The notes beneath the pieces were generated by a model. The model was not told the DNA's origin and made no database searches. It worked only from the letters and a program-made list of their open reading frames with translations. Both the position numbers and the translations under genes were made by a program. DNA of 7,356 nt from HyVt-337 sp964428895 (GTDB lineage Bacteria > Planctomycetota > Phycisphaerae > SM23-33): positions 1 through 7,356 of the forward strand of contig CAYRZU010000110.1 in NCBI GenBank assembly GCA_964428895.1, read 5' to 3'. Below are positions 6,344-7,356 of this stretch, one piece after another. Within the stretch, counting starts at the first letter, position 1. The number at the start of each line of letters is the position of its first letter.

Positions 6344-6680
6344 GCGCCGAGATCGGCCGAAAGGTACGGCGAACACCTGGGGCGGAGCGGCCGTGGGCCC
6401 TGTTTCGTCAATCTTTCTGCGAGTGGCGTTTGGGTTTGCGGTCGGCCGATACAACAATCTCGCAGACTCAGTTCGACAATCAGCGGTGCAGGCGGGCCCT
6501 GCAGGTACGTGCCGCTGAGCAGTTCGTTGCATATCTGTGGCCGCCCTTGGCCCAGGGGAGGCGGGACGTATCCGTTCTGACATAGGGACGCAGTGCGTTG
6601 TTGCGCTGCGCGCGAGAGGAGCTTCAGGCGTGCGCCCCCCGAGCGATGCGCCTGTGGACTGGTTTGAAAGGAGACACGGG
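6344..6680. other. Structured intergenic region upstream of the last gene
   Basis: No ORF here has a plausible start and protein character. Inverted repeats occur in series: CTGCGAG/CTCGCAG (6417-6423 with 6459-6465), a composite 13-pair hairpin (6480-6518, listed separately), CCGCC/GGCGG (6541-6564), CGCAGTGCG/TGCGCTGCG with a TTGT loop and two wobble pairs (6589-6610), and CAGGCG/CGCCTG (6625-6654). The region ends in AAAGGAGA (6667-6674), the ribosome site of the gene at 6681. I could not place a convincing promoter. Nothing matches a tRNA, 6S, RNase P, SRP or tmRNA core that I know. It may be a long structured leader or an unrecognised small RNA. Confidence 0.4.
6480..6518 (+). ncRNA. Candidate structured RNA element: stacked 7+6 bp hairpin with an 8-nt bulge
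   Basis: TCAGCGG (6480-6486) pairs perfectly with CCGCTGA (6512-6518). Directly stacked on it, TGCAGG (6487-6492) pairs perfectly with CCTGCA (6498-6503), closing a five-base CGGGC loop. The only interruption is GGTACGTG (6504-6511) on the 3' side. Thirteen uninterrupted pairs on the 5' strand are far less likely by chance than the simple 6-base stems nearby. The strand, and whether it is transcribed, are inferred from its position 162 bases upstream of the last gene. Confidence 0.3.
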
Positions 6681-7346
6681 ATGATTACTAGGAGTCTGAC
6701 CACCCTTGTGGTGGCGGCGGTGGTGTGTACGTCAGCGCTGGCCGGCGAAATCGTCATTCGTAACGGTAGCTTTGACGACAACTGGTTGGCCAATGGCGCA
6801 TGGTCGAGCACCGCGCCGGACTTTTGGAGCATCGGCGGGGACGATGCCGACGATGTGGGCTATCAGAATGCCCCCGCGAACTGGATGACGCCCGAGGCCA
6901 TCGACGGTGAGATGTCGGCTTTCATCGATGGGATGGACGGGGCCACGCCGGCGTGGCTCGCCCAGGACCTGCAATACTCCGATGGTAGCGCGGTCCTCGC
7001 GGCCGAGGGCCTGCTGGTGGACCTGGCGTTCTACGTCGGTCGAAAGAACGGCCTTCCGAAGCCCCCGATCGTGGAGGTCACCCTGGAGTGCGAGGTCAGC
7101 GGCTCTTGGCAGACCTTCGCCAGCTTCACCTATGACACCGGCGCCGCCGGGCTGCCCCAGGGCGAATGGGACTACGTCTACGCGCCGCTGACCATGACGG
7201 GCCTGACCGGCAGCGGCTACGAGGGACAGCCGGTCGTGCTGACGTTCCTCAACCAAGCCACACACGGCACGGACTACTACGCCCAAGCCACCTTCGACGC
7301 CGTCGCCTGTACGTCGTCAGCGACAATGGTAATCCGTGGGCGTTGA
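6681..7346 (+). CDS. Secreted beta-sandwich-like (carbohydrate-binding-like) protein, no visible C-terminal anchor
   Basis: The 221-residue exported protein has signal peptide residues 1-21 (cleavage after SALA, before GE). The mature start EIVIRNGSFDDNW and the later spacing APDFWSIGG...YQNAP...MSAFIDG, FASFTYDTG and YYAQATFDAV resemble jelly-roll or galactose-binding-like domains common in exported planctomycete proteins, often joined to PEP-CTERM tails. Sugar binding is inferred from this general style; no specific family is certain. ATG 6681 has AAAGGAGA at 6667-6674, six bases upstream, and a signal peptide begins right there, so the GTG at 6537 is rejected. The expected C-terminal PEP-CTERM segment is missing: after FDAV (205-208) only 13 atypical residues precede the TGA. 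The stop lies 10 bases from the window end, so a truncation, frameshift or chimeric end is possible. Confidence 0.78.
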   Translation: MITRSLTTLVVAAVVCTSALAGEIVIRNGSFDDNWLANGAWSSTAPDFWSIGGDDADDVGYQNAPANWMTPEAIDGEMSAFIDGMDGATPAWLAQDLQYSDGSAVLAAEGLLVDLAFYVGRKNGLPKPPIVEVTLECEVSGSWQTFASFTYDTGAAGLPQGEWDYVYAPLTMTGLTGSGYEGQPVVLTFLNQATHGTDYYAQATFDAVACTSSATMVIRGR

Positions 7347-7347
7347 A

Positions 7348-7356
7348 CTAAGTCAC
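7348..7356. repeat. 9-base inverted repeat at the window ends (right copy)
   Basis: CTAAGTCAC is the reverse complement of 5-13. It starts two bases after the stop codon of the last gene. Confidence 0.35.

Noticed and set aside
6258..6518. Plus-strand open frame (86 codons) running out of the PEP-CTERM gene into the gap
   Set aside because: It runs through the terminator hairpin at 6310-6343 and the composite hairpin, and lacks a ribosome site.
6681..6728. Lipobox-like reading of the last gene's signal peptide (VVC at residue 16)
   Set aside because: The residues before the cysteine (A-V-V-C) do not fit the lipobox, and a normal ALA cleavage site follows at residues 19-21.
6176..6832. Minus-strand open frame (218 codons) across the 6290-6680 gap
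   Set aside because: It crosses a strong terminator and the starts of two supported genes, and has no signal, domain or ribosome site.

Overview
This 7.36 kb GC-rich window most resembles a planctomycete, probably a Phycisphaerae-like lineage known from metagenome assemblies. The evidence is a PEP-CTERM sorting tail, an N-terminal fragment carrying the DWDPGD...HKMHYPQ...DPNGWDV signature I associate with secreted Phycisphaerae proteins, a zinc-ribbon/HtrA-type protease/TPR fusion, and several signal-peptide proteins with strong AAGGAGA ribosome sites. The placement rests on protein style only; there is no rRNA or marker gene.

Layout, left to right. (1) 59-1456, plus strand: two adjacent paralogous multi-pass membrane proteins sharing the motif WVLRPFIGDP. 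The first lacks the N-terminal membrane segment of the second and may be 5' truncated. (2) 1529-1849: a small single-pass membrane protein preceded by an extended -10 promoter. (3) 1984-4236: a 750-residue membrane-anchored trypsin-like serine protease with N-terminal zinc ribbon and C-terminal TPR-type repeats. It follows a good sigma-70-like promoter and a palindromic leader of about 100 nt that can fold in competing ways. (4) 4244-5107, minus strand: a GT2/GT-A type glycosyltransferase, convergent with the protease and 7 bases from it. (5) 5108-5363: gene-free, with several hairpins. (6) 5364-7346, plus strand: an exported-protein cluster made of a truncated secreted protein, a PEP-CTERM protein that overlaps it by one base, a strong intrinsic terminator, a structured intergenic stretch of about 340 bases, and a secreted beta-sandwich-like protein lacking the usual C-terminal anchor.

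Common theme (inference): almost everything concerns the cell envelope or export, namely membrane proteins, a periplasm-facing protease, a glycosyltransferase and exported proteins. I see no mobile element, CRISPR array, tRNA, rRNA, toxin-antitoxin or defence system, and no convincing new multi-gene system. The most unusual items are the protease architecture and its leader, the truncated secreted gene joined to a PEP-CTERM gene, the composite hairpin at 6480-6518, and a 9-base inverted repeat at the two window ends, which may be an assembly artefact.
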